Below, piece after piece: positions 48,441 to 60,559 of a DNA stretch of 64,000 nt (positions are counted from its first letter, which is position 1; the number at the start of each line of letters is the position of its first letter). Made by a program: the position numbers and the translations under genes. The stretch comes from Delphinapterus leucas. Taxonomy: Eukaryota > Chordata > Mammalia > Artiodactyla > Monodontidae. The stretch covers positions 19,645,658 through 19,709,657 of the forward strand of contig NW_022098072.1 in the NCBI RefSeq assembly GCF_002288925.2. The letters are read 5' to 3'. The notes below the pieces were generated by a model. The model was not told the origin of the DNA. It did not search any database and worked only from the letters and a program-made list of their open reading frames with translations.

Positions 48441-48653
48441 TTTATTTATTTATTTTTTTGTGTGGTACGCGGGCCTCTCACTGTTGTGGCTTCTCTGGTT
48501 GCGGAGCACAGGCTCCGGATGCGCAGGCTCAGCGGCCATGGCTCGCAGGCCCAGCCGCTCCGCGTCATGTGGGATCTTCCCGGACCGGGGCACGAACCCG
48601 TGTCCCCTGCATCGGCAGGCGGACTCTCAACCACTGCGCCACCAGGGAAGCCC
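48441..48653 (-). mobile_element. CHR-type SINE, antisense
   Basis: Poly-T, gtacgcgggcctctcactgt, end ccaccagggaagccc. A 16-bp duplication tggatattataatttt lies at 48428-48443 and 48654-48669. Confidence 0.95.
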
Positions 48654-48764
48654 TGGATATTATAATTTTTTAAGCTTTCACATATTTATTTTTAGAATCA
48701 GCTGTCCTGAATTTTGTTTGATAATTTTTCTGTATTTACATATTTAAAAAATATTTATGGATGT

Positions 48765-48880
48765 ATCCAAATGTGTTAGCACATTTATTGATTAGATTCT
48801 AAGTGCTAGGCATTGTGCTAGATGGGACATAAAATGAAATAAAGGGTTTCTGCCCTCAAGTAACTTATAGTGTGTTTCGT
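48765..48880 (+). repeat. Old interspersed repeat fragment
   Basis: Contains aagtgctaggcattgtgcta and ccctcaagtaacttatagtg, the class seen at 24735. Confidence 0.5.
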
Positions 48881-49874
48881 TGGGATAGATGACATATTTT
48901 ACTAGCACTGTAGAGGGATGTAGGACTTGGAGTGGAAATGGGAATTATGGTTGTGGGAAGAGGGAGGACGTGGCTTTCCCCTCATCTGAATGAATGATTG
49001 GGAGCTCTCTGAAAACTTTCTACTTTCTTGGGTAGGACACCAAGTTGAAAACACATCTGACGTTCAGTTATGCAAGGCCTGAGATAAGAGAAATCGGTGG
49101 CACCTACCCTATATTTTAAACTTCGGTGTTTTCAGAATAAAATCATTAGTTCTTTTTGAAGACCTTGAAGTACTTGCATTTCAGAGTATTTTGAGGCTTT
49201 ATAATTACTGTGATTTTCAAAATGACTTGAAGTCAAGTCATTATTATTTACCTGGTAAAATGTTCAGTTAAAAACCATTTAGAGTGAACTTTGACATGCA
49301 TACAGTATTTCTAGTTGAATAAGGAGAGTGTCTAATGAATGTCCTGGGAATTAAATTCCAGTAAAAATAAACTTTGCCAAGAACTCAGAGGAGTGGGGAA
49401 ATAGTTAAGTTTCCTGTCTTTCCACTATCTTTCTGTGACCTTTTTTTTTTTAAATTCTAGGAAAAGATCATGCTTTCAGATTAAAGGTTAGGCTTTTCTT
49501 CTTTCTTTAGGAACCCTGGAGGTGAGAGAGGGGAATTGGAAAGGGAGAGGAAGGGGTATGGAGGTATAGTATTAAAAGTGCAAAGCCATTAGAGTCAGAT
49601 GTGATGTCAAAAAATTGTCAAATGAGAAGATTAAATTTTGATTATGAATTTTAAGACCCCCCTATCCCAACAATAAAGACAATTAAGGAGAGTAGAGGTC
49701 AATGATCAAGTCGCAAAACAAGCAAAGTTTTAGCCTAGGTAGATATGTCCTGGTTGAAAAGCTCTTTGTATGCGACATTGACATCGGTGATATGATTTCT
49801 TTGCAATACTGTTGTTGGTCCAAGGAGGCAGCTCCTTTGGAGTTGCTGACACATTGGACTGTACGGAATTTTTA
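48881..49874. other. SOBP intron 1, nothing recognised
   Basis: No exon-like frame or named repeat. Confidence 0.5.
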
Positions 49875-50130
49875 ATAGAAAGAGTCCTGGTATAAGGATC
49901 CGAAGATCTGGATTTTTGTTCTGACTCTACTAGGTGATCTCTCATGCCTGTCATTTACCTTCTGTATGCTCCAATTTTCTGTCGTAAAATGAGGATGTCA
50001 CAGAGGTTCACCAGAAGTTTACTGTGGAAATCAAATACCTAACTCACAGGGTAATTGAAAGGAACAAGAGAGTTAAAGGATGTGGAAACACTGTAAAGTG
50101 CTATAAGAGTGTTAGACATTATCATTGTAA
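49875..50130 (+). repeat. MIR SINE
   Basis: Contains actctactaggtgatctctc and gtaaagtgctataagagtgt. Confidence 0.65.
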
Positions 50131-50134
50131 TTAT

Positions 50135-52087
50135 AGTGACCTATTTTCCAAACCCAAATTGGACCACATGGTATGAGGGAGGATTTTTGTGCCACTTCCA
50201 AGGGTGAGAGGCAGTCTGCAAAATGTGCTTTGGATGCCAGAATATTGAAATTCTGGCACATTTTGATGGTTTATGGGAACAATGATAAAATATTTGAGAT
50301 AGTGGCTGTTCAGTAAAATTTATGCTGTGTGATCACTGTAATTATGATACTTCTTTGCAAAAGGCAATTTATTTCTTGTATAAGGAGAAATTCTTTGATT
50401 TCACAGGACCTTAGAGCTAGAAGGGCCTTTAAGAGATTCTACTTGAGTTTCCTGCTCTAAGTCTCCAGGAGAAATTCTGGGTGAAGATTTTGGGGGAAGC
50501 AAATTTTACAACTTCTCTTAGTACAGTGGTTTGTCCTATTATCAAACAGCCTTACCTCAAAAGTCTCTCTGCACTTTAACTCTTATCACCTTAATTTTCT
50601 GGTAGAAAAACTTGAAAACCCTTATGGACCATAAACATTAAATTCACTTCTCCTAGAATATATTATGTTTCTTGGATGGTAACTGCAAAAATCCATTTCA
50701 TTTCCTTTGGTTTAGCACCATAACGAGCCCATATGATGTCTAGCATCAAGTTCTAACTAGAAATTAAAAATTATTTATTCCTTGGGGTTCTTTGATTTCT
50801 TAATGCAATAGTATATAAGACAGAGGTGATACCTATTCTTGTAGTTTGGTGTTTCTTTTTCTTTGATCTTGTTCTACTTTTTATGAAAAGTTTGAGAGTT
50901 ATGGCTCAAGGCTCTATAAAGCTTTTGTTTTCTGCTTTTCCAGTCATATATCAAAACATTAATATGTTTCTTTTTACTTTCAATGATAAGAAAGGGAATG
51001 TTTTAGAGTTTATTTTCACTGACATTTATAGTAACTCGAAAATGGAATAGATCAGTTCCATATTGATCATATTGATTGTTCCATGAAGCCTCTGAGTTTT
51101 CAGGACAAACCGTAAACTAAGTGATGCACTTAAGATGCCCAAATAATATGAATTTTGTGTTAATAATCCAGTTGAGGTTTCAGTATTTACGCGAATGTCT
51201 GAAACTTCTGGATCCCATCCCTGGGATTGGTTCTGAAAGGCTGAACGGATTTGCAGCTGGACTAAAACAAACAAATCTATATCCTTGGCTGGGAGGTTGC
51301 TCCGTGAATTATGCATCTGTAGCTTTTGTGTCGCTTCAGAGGTTAGACAGAACCAGAGAAAGAGGTGCCCAAGATACAAATGGTCTAGAAAATTAGATAT
51401 GGTGGCCAGGAGTTACTATGCAAGAGATTTTCTGGTTTTGGGGCACATTTCTCTTAGAGATTGAGGCAAACAGCATATAAACCAGTAGGATGGCTTGAAC
51501 TTGGCTTTTAGCACTGTTGGGAATTGTTTTTTTGATGCAAGATGTAATCCTTATCCTCGGAGATTTCTGCTGCCAGACCCCTGATGGATGACCTTGGTTT
51601 GTGTGCTTAGGGGCTGTCATTCTCCAGTCCAGGCACTCAGCTCAGTGAAAGAAATTGGGTGTTAGGGGAGGGAGACTGACACCTCATTAAAGCAATCTCT
51701 TTTGATTGAGTAGTGCAGCATTTAGCAGAATCCTCCTCGGTGGTATTCCAGAAGCTGCTGAGCTTATTATACATATCGATCATATCATCTTCGTGCATTC
51801 ATGAAAAGAATGTCTATTTAATGTGGACATGACCAGCCATCAGATAGAATAAATGCCTCAGTAAAGCTTGATGTGGCTGGCTGTTGGCCTTGTGGATGGT
51901 AAGAATCAATCTGGCTAGATTTTTAAAACTTGCTTGTGCATTATACTATCACAGATTGACCCATTTGGAACTCTGAGCTCAAGTGGGTACTAAAGCAAAA
52001 AAAAAAAAAAAAAAAAAATCTAGCATCCTGTGGGTGGTTTGAAATGCCAGGTTTGTTTTTATGTAGTGTAATATCCTTCCTTTTTTT
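50135..52087. other. SOBP intron 1, no gene seen
   Basis: Unremarkable intron. A 23-base A tract lies at about 51995-52017 with no visible retroelement attached. Confidence 0.5.
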
Positions 52088-52320
52088 TTAATGTTTCTTT
52101 TTACTTATTTATTATTTATTTAATTTATTTATTTTGGCTGCACTGAGTCTTAGTTGCGGCATGTGGATCTTCCTTGCGGCATGTGGGATCTTTTAGTTGC
52201 GGCATGTGGACTTTTAAGTTGCAGTACGCAGGCAGGATCTAGTTCCCTGGCCAGGGATCGAACCCGGGCCCCCTGATTGGGAGCGCAGAGTCTTACCCAC
52301 TGGACCACCAGGGAAGTCCC
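52088..52320 (-). mobile_element. tRNA-derived SINE, antisense
   Basis: Contains ttttggctgcactgagtctt and ends ggaccaccagggaagtccc. Confidence 0.9.
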
Positions 52321-52624
52321 TCCTTTCTTTTTTTATGCAACCCCTGCTGAAATCTAAAGTGAAGTTCAAGAGAACATGGAACTTACACGTTGAGGCTGTG
52401 CACATGCTGGTTTAGCCTGGGTGCTTGTTTCAGGTATAAATTATACATCCCAGTGTAATTCAGAAATGACAACTTCTAGGGAGAATGAGAAAAGGTTCTT
52501 TGAGCCACAGAGAAGGTTAGAATATATAGTTTTTCTAGCTCAGTCTAGGAGGCTCAGCCTGCCTTGCCTGATAAAGATGCCTTAAAAAAATTAATTCAGC
52601 AAACATTTATTATCTTACTCTGTA

Positions 52625-52990
52625 GTATAGGATCCTTCTTTTTATTAAAATTTTTCCAGCTTTATTGAGAAGAGATATAATTGACACAAAACATTGTGCA
52701 AGTTTAAGGTGTACAATGTATTGATTTGATACATTTATATATTGTAAAATGACTACTACCCGTAGCATTAGCTACCACCTCTATCCTGTCATATAGTTAC
52801 CATTTCTTTTTTGCAGTGAAAAGATGTAGGATCAACTATCTCAGCAACATTCAAGTACATGATAGTGTTATTAGCTATAATCACCATACTGTACAGCATG
52901 CTATACTATACCCTTTGACCAATCTCCTCATTTCTGCTGCCGCCAGTCCCGGGTAACCACTTCTCTACTCTCTCTTTCTCAGGTAGAGAT
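52625..52990 (-). mobile_element. Old L1, antisense
   Basis: Contains tccagctttattgagaagag and tttaaggtgtacaatgtatt. Confidence 0.8.
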
Positions 52991-53151
52991 GCTTTAAGGC
53001 ACACACAGGCATTAAGATATAGCAGCTGTTAAGTTCATTAAAAATAGTCACCTGGTAGTAGAAGCTTTAACTCTGTCCAACTATTATTTACCCATTATTT
53101 CCACAGCTTGATATCTATAATAACAACAATAATAATGCCTTATATTTTATA

Positions 53152-53506
53152 GAGTTGTCCCTCCAAATCCACAAGGGATTGGTTCCAGGACACCCCACAC
53201 CCACACCACAATCCCTAAAACCGCAGTGCTTAAGTCCCTTATATAAAGTGGTGTAGTATTTTCATATAACCTACACCCATCCTACCGTATACTTTAAATC
53301 ATCTCTAGATTACTTATAATGCTTAATATAATGTAAATGCCAGGTAAATAGTTGTAAATACAATACACGTGCTGTGTAAATAGTTGCCTGCATGACAAAG
53401 TCAAGTTTTGCTTTTTCGAGCTTTCTGGAATTTTTTTCCAAATATTTTCCAACTGCGGTTGCTTGAATCTGCAGATGCAGAACCTGCAGATATGGAGGGC
53501 TGATTG
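53152..53506 (+). mobile_element. MER2 copy 3
   Basis: Begins gagttgtccctcc, ends agggctgattg followed by TA. Internal tttaaatcatctctagatta matches copies 1 and 2. Confidence 0.8.
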
Positions 53507-54253
53507 TATATTGATTTATAGTTCATAAAGTGTTTTTATACATTATCCAAAATCTGAGCTGGCTAGTAACCTTAAAGTTATTTGGTACTTTTATGTTACT
53601 TGTCAGAAGACAATCACAGTGACCTTTGATTTCATGGGGAAAGAATCTGTCACTAGTGGAATTCGTAAAGGAAATTATGCTTCAATGTTTAAAGAATACT
53701 GTTACAAAAGGGAAACCCTTGTAGACTATTCAGTTTTCTGGATGGTAGTGGTTGACAGTTGAGAAATTATTTCTTTGCTGAGATTTTGCTTTATCTGAGA
53801 TAAGAGTCATGTTAAGAAACAACACCTAAATTAGAAAGCAATTCTAGTTTAAATTAATCTGAGCCACAAAATGGTCGATTGTTTTCAGTTTCAAAATTTC
53901 TTCTTAGCTGTTTTTGTGCTTTTACCTTTCAATATTTTTGTATTTGTGAAAGATATAGACTTTGCAGAAGGATATGCCAAAATATGACTTCCTATTCTTA
54001 AGCAAAACTGACAAATACCTTTTCTCTTGTTATCTTTAAATTGCAAATGTCTGAAGGCCTGTCATAATTGGATGCGTCATCCTGAGATTTAAACGCATGA
54101 CAGTTTTTGAACGTGATTTGAAAAATAAACGTGACTCTAAGGGAGGTAGGGCGGGGCTGGCAGAAAATGGGTAGTGGAAACAGAATTCGATTTATGTGTT
54201 CTTTTCAAATAGTTATTGATTATATACATAAGTAGCCTATGCTTCTCTTTCAG
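53507..54253. other. SOBP intron 1, just upstream of exon 2
   Basis: No repeat recognised; ends in the polypyrimidine tract and AG acceptor at 54252-54253. Confidence 0.5.
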
Positions 54254-54392
54254 AACTTTGCAGAAAACACCATGAATGAACTTCTTGGCTGGTATGGGTA
54301 CGATAAGGTTGAATTGAAAGATGGTGAAGATATTGAATTCAGAAACTATCCTACAGATGGAGAGAGCCGGCAGCACATTTCTGTTCTCAAAG
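54254..54392 (+). CDS. SOBP: SOBP coding exon 2
   Basis: The 139-base exon follows a pyrimidine-rich acceptor (cttctctttcag) and ends before the donor GTAATG. It encodes 46 codons plus one base: it starts [20 protein letters not shown], runs through an acidic stretch with KDGEDIEF, and ends ISVLK. The phase 0 entry matches exon 1 and the phase 1 exit matches exon 3, where the split codon becomes Glu. No domain with a known fold is recognised here; the segment precedes the two FCS-type zinc fingers of the family, which are not in the window. The open frame continues about 95 bases past the donor, but that tail is intronic read-through. Confidence 0.95.
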
Positions 54393-55596
54393 GTAATGAT
54401 ATTCAATGTCCTTTCCTTCATGCAAACAAGGATTGGCTATCTCAACCTGCCGGAATTGAGTTGCTCTGGGACTCGTTTTGTTCATGATGCCAATGGTTGA
54501 TTTAAATGGACATCCCCGTAAGCAGAATTCTGCAGAATGTAAGAGCACAACATAAAACAAAAATAGACACAGCTTAATCTCCATCCAGCAATGGGAGAGT
54601 TAGCTAGACAAGGGCTAGCTAAGCGCTGTGGTCCTGCCCACAAATTGATAGAAAGGGACAGTGTTTGCTAATTTCTAGTTTCCTGAACCCTTCGATTTAT
54701 CAATTGTTAAGGACTGGTGCTTTCTGTTAAGTGAAATGTTAGGTTTAGATTTTCAGACTGTAAGAGACAATCATGGTTAGTTTGATAATTTCTCCTCCCC
54801 CCCTTTTGGGTGGGAATTCTAAAGGAAGGCCCTATTTCTGTTTTCTGTTTGAAGTTTTCACCCTTGCCTCATCCACACAGCCTTGGCTAGGTTAAGAAGA
54901 AGAGTAAGAGAGTAGTAGAAGGTTGGGTCCTATATAATTCCATAAGAATTATCATCAAAGCCCAGACAAATAGTAGAAATTAGAAGGTTAGTGGAGCTGA
55001 AATAACACTGAATCTGCTGGTGGGTAGCAGTGCCTGATATTTCATGAAGCCTAGAATCATTGGTGGGTGTTGATCTGCACACTGAATTTATGAACCTAAA
55101 TTGGGATTGAGTGTTTGTTTGTCAAAGAAAAGGATTATGTGAAGAAGCAGTCCATTTGGGGAACTTTAACAAAGTGTGACTAAAACTAATTGTGTGATAT
55201 AATTGGCAATTTGATCAGTATTTTCATTACATTCAATATCTATTGGCATAAACTACCTGTTCATGCATTTTATTTCCAGTCTCTAAGATAGTGCTTTTCC
55301 TTCTTATATGCCAAGCAATGAAATGTAAATGAGCTGTCCTGCAGGCATGTGGAATTGAACGTATGTGACAAATTTTATGTTAAGCTTGGTATGAAATTGT
55401 ACACATCGTGTTACAGAGATAGTATCATCAATTTCACTGTAAACGAAAAATGCAAGTCGAGTTTATATTCTGTAAACTAATAGCTCGTTAAACACTTGGT
55501 CTAGGTAATAATCTTTGCCTCTGGGGAACATGGAGAGAGTGCCAGGATATGCTATTGGAGGGAACAAGTTGCTTTCTATAGTTGAGTGTTGTTGTT
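54393..55596. other. SOBP intron 2, nothing recognised
   Basis: No gene or named repeat seen. Confidence 0.5.
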
Positions 55597-55803
55597 TTTT
55601 TTTTTCTTTTTGCGGGACGCGGGCCTCTCACTGCTGTGGCCTCTCCCATCACGGAGCACAGGCTCCGGATGCGCAGGCCCAGCAGCCATGGCCCACGGGC
55701 CCAGCCGCTCCGCGGCATGTGGGATCCTCCCGGACCCGGGCACGAACCCGCGTCCCCCGCATCAGCAGGCAGACTCCCAACCACTGCGCCACCAGGGAAG
55801 CCC
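55597..55803 (-). mobile_element. CHR-type SINE, antisense
   Basis: Poly-T, gcgggcctctcactgctgtg, end gccaccagggaagcccc; tgttgttgttttt present on both sides. Confidence 0.9.
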
Positions 55804-55989
55804 CTGTTGTTGTTTTTAATGATTCACATGCTAGGATAAAATTCACAAGGTTCATATCATTATAAGTTTTCTTTATGGTCATTTTTGTTAATTTTTAATG
55901 GGTATTAATGGGTTAATGGGTCTAGCCTGTGAAACAACAGTTTTTTCCTAATCATCAGCTTCTTTGTCATTGGTTCGTTTTTTTTCTTT

Positions 55990-56105
55990 TCTTCTTTTTT
56001 TTTTACATCTTTATTGGAGTATAATTGCTTTACAATGGTGTGTTAGTTTCTGCTTTATAACAAAGTGAATCAGTTATACATATGTTCCCATATCTCTTCC
56101 CTTCA
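55990..56105 (-). mobile_element. L1 3' end, antisense
   Basis: Contains acatctttattggagtataa and caatggtgtgttagtttctg. Confidence 0.8.
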
Positions 56106-56178
56106 TTGGTTCTTTTGATTATATTATCACTCAAGTTTACAATACAGTGGGACCTGGTTACAGTGCTACAGGGGCACT

Positions 56179-56392
56179 GTTTTTTTTTTTTTTTTTTTTT
56201 TGCGGTACGCGGGCCTCTCACTGTTGTGGCCTCTCCTGTTGCGGAGCACAGACTCCGGACGCGCAGGCTTAGCGGCCATGGCTCCCGGGCCCAGCCGCTC
56301 CGCGGCATGTGGGATCCTCCCGGACCAGGGCACGATCCCGTGTCCCCTGCATCGGCAGGCGGACTCTCAATCACTGCGCCACCAGGGAAGCC
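56179..56392 (-). mobile_element. CHR-type SINE, antisense
   Basis: Poly-T, gcggtacgcgggcctctcac, end gccaccagggaagcc. 13-bp duplication ctacaggggcact at 56166-56178 and 56393-56405. Confidence 0.95.
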
Positions 56393-56746
56393 CTACAGGG
56401 GCACTTTTTAAGCTTCTCCCCTGGCAGACAGAGAGCGATGTCTGCTGTATGTCACTTTGTACATGGGAAGGGTTAATTGCCTCTCAATTTTCTGTGGGCT
56501 TTTACAGTGCTAAAATTCATCACCGCAGCACAGTTGAGATGTTAGCTATCATAGTGGAGCAAATTATAAAGGAGCCCTTTGGAAATTTATGGTAACACGA
56601 CTGAAAAGGTCCAGGATGGTCTGTGGAGTTCTGGTAAAGTGTTTAAAGATTTGCAAGACAAAATTTTTATTCCATAGCCATTTTACTTGAGGAAATGTGG
56701 TTGTAAGCCCTTTCGTCATATTGAATGTGATTTTCTTCTTTTACAG

Positions 56747-56932
56747 AAAATTCTTTGCCAAAACCAAAATTACCTGAGGACAGTGTTATTTCACCATACA
56801 ATATAAGCACAGGCTATTCAGGGCTTGCCACAGGAAATGGACTCAGTGACTCACCTGCAGGGTCAAAGGATCATGGCAATGTGCCCATTATTGTACCTTT
56901 AATTCCTCCACCTTTCATAAAGCCACCGGCAG
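56747..56932 (+). CDS. SOBP: SOBP coding exon 3
   Basis: The 186-base exon follows the acceptor ttcttcttttacag and ends before a consensus donor GTAAGT. It completes the split Glu codon and encodes 62 residues, including [20 protein letters not shown], a Gly/Ser-rich stretch and the hydrophobic, proline-rich segment [17 protein letters not shown]. It leaves one base for the next codon (phase 1). The open frame carries on for about 50 bases after the donor, which is not coding in the spliced gene. With exons 1 and 2 it gives residues 1-140 of SOBP. The next exon, expected to begin the FCS zinc-finger region, lies beyond position 64000 or was not recognisable. Confidence 0.95.
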
Positions 56933-58304
56933 GTAAGTCAATACTGGGGTTTCCAGTGATAATGATTGATAGAAAATTGTTTTAATTGTTTTTACCGTCC
57001 TATGGTAATTAAATGCTTAAGTTAATTTTGGAAAAGACTGTTTTAGGGACTTTGCAGCTAAGAAATGTTAGTGCATTATTGTTTTATTAGGCCAATCTAC
57101 TACTAGTTAGGCTGTCAACTTTCAACTGACGATAAATTTTTCCTACCCCTGGCTATAAAAAAATTATTTTCCTTCTCTGAAATCATCTGTTTAAAATAAA
57201 AAAAGCATGAACTAATTAAAAAAATAAGATATATACTGCCTGGTTAGCAAGAAAAAAAGGAACCATGGTTGAGCTGGGTGGTGGTGCAGTGAGGACCATG
57301 TCTCCTCTGTGGGTTTTGCGAAGGAAGGGGCAATTTGTAAAGTGTGTGTGGCAGGCTTGTTCCCCAGCGTGCCTTCTTGTAAATCCACTTAAGAAACAAC
57401 CTAGGTTACCCATCTCATACAGAGTTCCTTTTAATTTGTGCAAAGCTCTTTGAGAGCTTAAAAAAATGGAGATCTGAATTTCATTTGCATGAAAATGTAA
57501 TCAGTTCTTTTATATTTCCAGAAAATTAGATGGCGGGGTATTAAGCTAGACGGCAATGGGCTGAGCACGATGTTGTTTTATTAAGCCAGTCTTAAAATCT
57601 TATTGCAAGCTAGGTTACAGTTATGCTCCACACAGAGAAAGAAGTTCAGTAATATTGTATCTGGCTTGCTGTAAAATGTCAGAATTATGCTAGAACGCTT
57701 AATTGCTACGCTGGTTATTTTTCTGTATGTTGAATTGAACAATGATAAATACTGAGTTTTGATAGCAGTACTTATCATAACTCACTAAAGTTAATGCTTG
57801 TATTTTTTTTTAAGGAAGATAGGTGTTTGGCTATGTTTCCATAAATAATGAAGATATTTGTAGATATAAATTCCTTGGCTTATATTATAGATATATTGGT
57901 ACCATCTTCTAAGTGTTACTAACATTTTTCTTCATGGTATGGGCACATTCTTTTGCTTGGCCTATGACATTTTAGCAGCAAAAGTGTCTTTTCATACTGA
58001 GGTCCTCAGATATGTCATTAAAATCCATTTACTTATCAAAATCACTTGTAATTGTGTTTGTCCACTAAATACTAACATAATTTGTGTAACATATAAAGTT
58101 TGTCTTTCTAATGCCACTGTTCTTCTTTGGTTGATTGTTTTATGGTGCAGAGGGACCCAAATTTATCTCCTAAAGGTCAAACACATATTTTGCATAGGAC
58201 AACTGGAGAGAAGGGTGACTAATTTTGTTAAATGTAGGGTTCATTGTTTGAAGGTATGTCCAGGGGCTTAGGTGAGTGGTGGTGATGATGAGGGTATCAA
58301 TAAA
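56933..58304. other. SOBP intron 3, no gene seen
   Basis: Starts with the exon 3 donor GTAAGT. No repeat or exon recognised. Confidence 0.5.
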
Positions 58305-58309
58305 ACAGT

Positions 58310-58540
58310 GTGACTAAGTGAAAAGAACACAGGCTTCACATTCAGACAGATTGTGTTCAGATCCAGGCTTTGTCATTTACCAGCTCTGTGAGTGTAGACA
58401 AGTTATATGATTTCCACATCTGTAAAATGGGGATCACAGTTTCACCTTATGGGATAGTTGTGGCCATGAGATGAGAAAATGTAGGTAAAGCACCAGCATA
58501 GTGCTTGCCACATGAAAACCATTCAGTAAACACCATGCCT
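58310..58540 (+). repeat. MIR SINE
   Basis: Contains catctgtaaaatggggatca and tagtgcttgccacatgaaaa. Confidence 0.8.
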
Positions 58541-59139
58541 CTTGTTCTTTTTTTTTTTTCAGTCCTTATTCTGCCCCAGAGTTATCATGCACATAATTTG
58601 TGCAAAAAAAAAAGTGTGTATCCAAATGCAAATTCCCCTCTAAGATTTATTTGAGCAAAGCAAACAGCTCTAGAAATTAGCATAGCTGAGGCTAACATGA
58701 GTTTGGCATGCCAAAAAACCTGCCCTGGAGTTTCCTGCTGAGCCAGCCACGTGGAATTCAAGCACACAGCTCCTATTTAACTCTAATTCCACATCAGATC
58801 AAGAAATAAATATGCAAAGGATAGAGGCCAAAAATTGAGCCTTGGAAGTCTTAGATGTAGGAACTCTGAGGATTTAGAAGCCAGAGTAACTGAACACCAG
58901 TGGTTTTATGCTGTCTTCCATGGAACTCCAAGGCACTCATCTGTTGAAAACAGAATGTAGGGAAGGACATGTTTAATTTTCTGTATCTTCTCTAAACCTT
59001 GACTCGATCCTACTCCAGGGTTCTATATGACAAGAAAAAGATACACAAAGGTTCTCTGCTTTCAAGGAGCTTACTCTGTTATTCTCTAAGCAGAAACTTA
59101 CAGGAGAGATGAATTTTGATTTAGTTATGTTATCTAGTG

Positions 59140-59361
59140 CAGGGGTCAGTAAACTTTTTCTGTAAAGGGTCGGATAGTATTTTAGGCTTTGGAGCTCTAC
59201 CGTCTCTGTCACAACTACTGAACTCTGCGGTGGTAGCAGAAAAGCAGCCATAGATAATACATAAACAAATGGGCATGGCTGTGTTCTAATAAATCTTTAT
59301 TTACAAAAAAGGCAGCAGGCAGGGTTTGGCTTAGGGACAATGGCTTGCTGACCCTGGCACT
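59140..59361 (+). mobile_element. MER1-like hAT-Charlie transposon
   Basis: Begins caggggtcagtaaacttttt and ends tggcttgctgaccctgg, near-complementary ends. Contains gggcatggctgtgttctaat and aaatctttatttacaaaaaa. Confidence 0.8.
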
Positions 59362-59489
59362 AGGGTAAGATTGGCAAAAGTCTCATGATACCAGGAAGGT
59401 GAATAGAGTTTCTAAGAGTCAGGCTATGAGATTTGTCAAGGTGCTCTGTGTAATATCGTGAGGAAGGGACAGTGACAGGGCAGGAAAAT

Positions 59490-59575
59490 AGTGGGGTTTT
59501 CAGGGTATGTGGTGAGCTCTGGCACATAATAGGTACTCCACCAGTGTTTGTTGAACAAATGAATGAATGACTGAT
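59490..59575 (+). repeat. L2 3' end fragment
   Basis: Contains tctggcacataataggtact and gttgaacaaatgaatgaatg. Confidence 0.55.
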
Positions 59576-60094
59576 ATTCAACTTCCTGTTGCACATGCAG
59601 AAGATAGTACAGGCTACTTTGTTGTTCACTGGGAAAGTGCTAGGATCTTGTTTGGATTAGTCTCAGTCTGTCTGACCATGACCATAGCCTCTGTGACAGT
59701 GATGTGAGTACTTATCCATAGATAAGTGTAAAGTCCACAAACTATCCAAAAACTCCCATCTAGTTAATCATTTCAGTTTTTCCTTTTGCTAAAACTTTGA
59801 CCAGAGTTGTTATTCAAGGTAATCCAGTTGAGGGACACTCTGTCAATGGTCTAGCTGTATATAGGTTAATGGGGCATTTCTGAGGGAAACTAATAAGTCA
59901 TACGATGGCTAGGAACAAAAGGCCCCTTGGTAATCAACCCCTGAATAATTCAGAGTTAACTGTATCATGCAAGTGTCTACTTCTCGGGATAGGGAAGAAG
60001 AGGATTGTATGTATGCTCTGGATTCCTGGAAAGAAAAGAACGATTAGCGTTCAAATTATTCCTGTTATACTGTAAGCCGGCTATGTGAAAATGC

Positions 60095-60340
60095 TAATAA
60101 TACCTTATGTTTGTATTAAACCCTTTACAGTTATGAAACTCATTCAGATTTTATTATTTTATTTAATTTGATCTTTACAATAACCCTGGGAAATAGCATT
60201 TGAGATATCATTAAATAAAGAACTGAAGCTCAAATAGGTTAAATGGCTTTCTCAAGGTCAGGTGGCTTCTAAGTACTTGAGTCAAGACTAGTACTAAGGT
60301 CTTCTGACTCCTAATGCAATATTCTTTTTAATATAAAGTT
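60095..60340 (-). repeat. MIR SINE
   Basis: Contains ttgatctttacaataaccct and ggctttctcaaggtcaggtg. Confidence 0.6.
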
Positions 60341-60559
60341 GCCTTGTCAGCGTATGTATACGAAACTTCCCTAGACTGTATCAGAATAAGAGTATTTATT
60401 AATCTGCTACTTCAGATTCCTTAGTGACAGGGGATACAGCTTGTTCCTGCAAAAGGTTATTTTTTTCAAGTCCACATCTTTGGGGAGACTTGATGAGTTC
60501 TCTAACTCTAAGCATCTGTGGTTCTGTGAACCAGGATGACCTAGCAGTGGTAACCCCCC

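Noticed and set aside
51995..52017. Isolated poly-A tract
   Set aside because: No retroelement body or target duplication was identifiable upstream of it.
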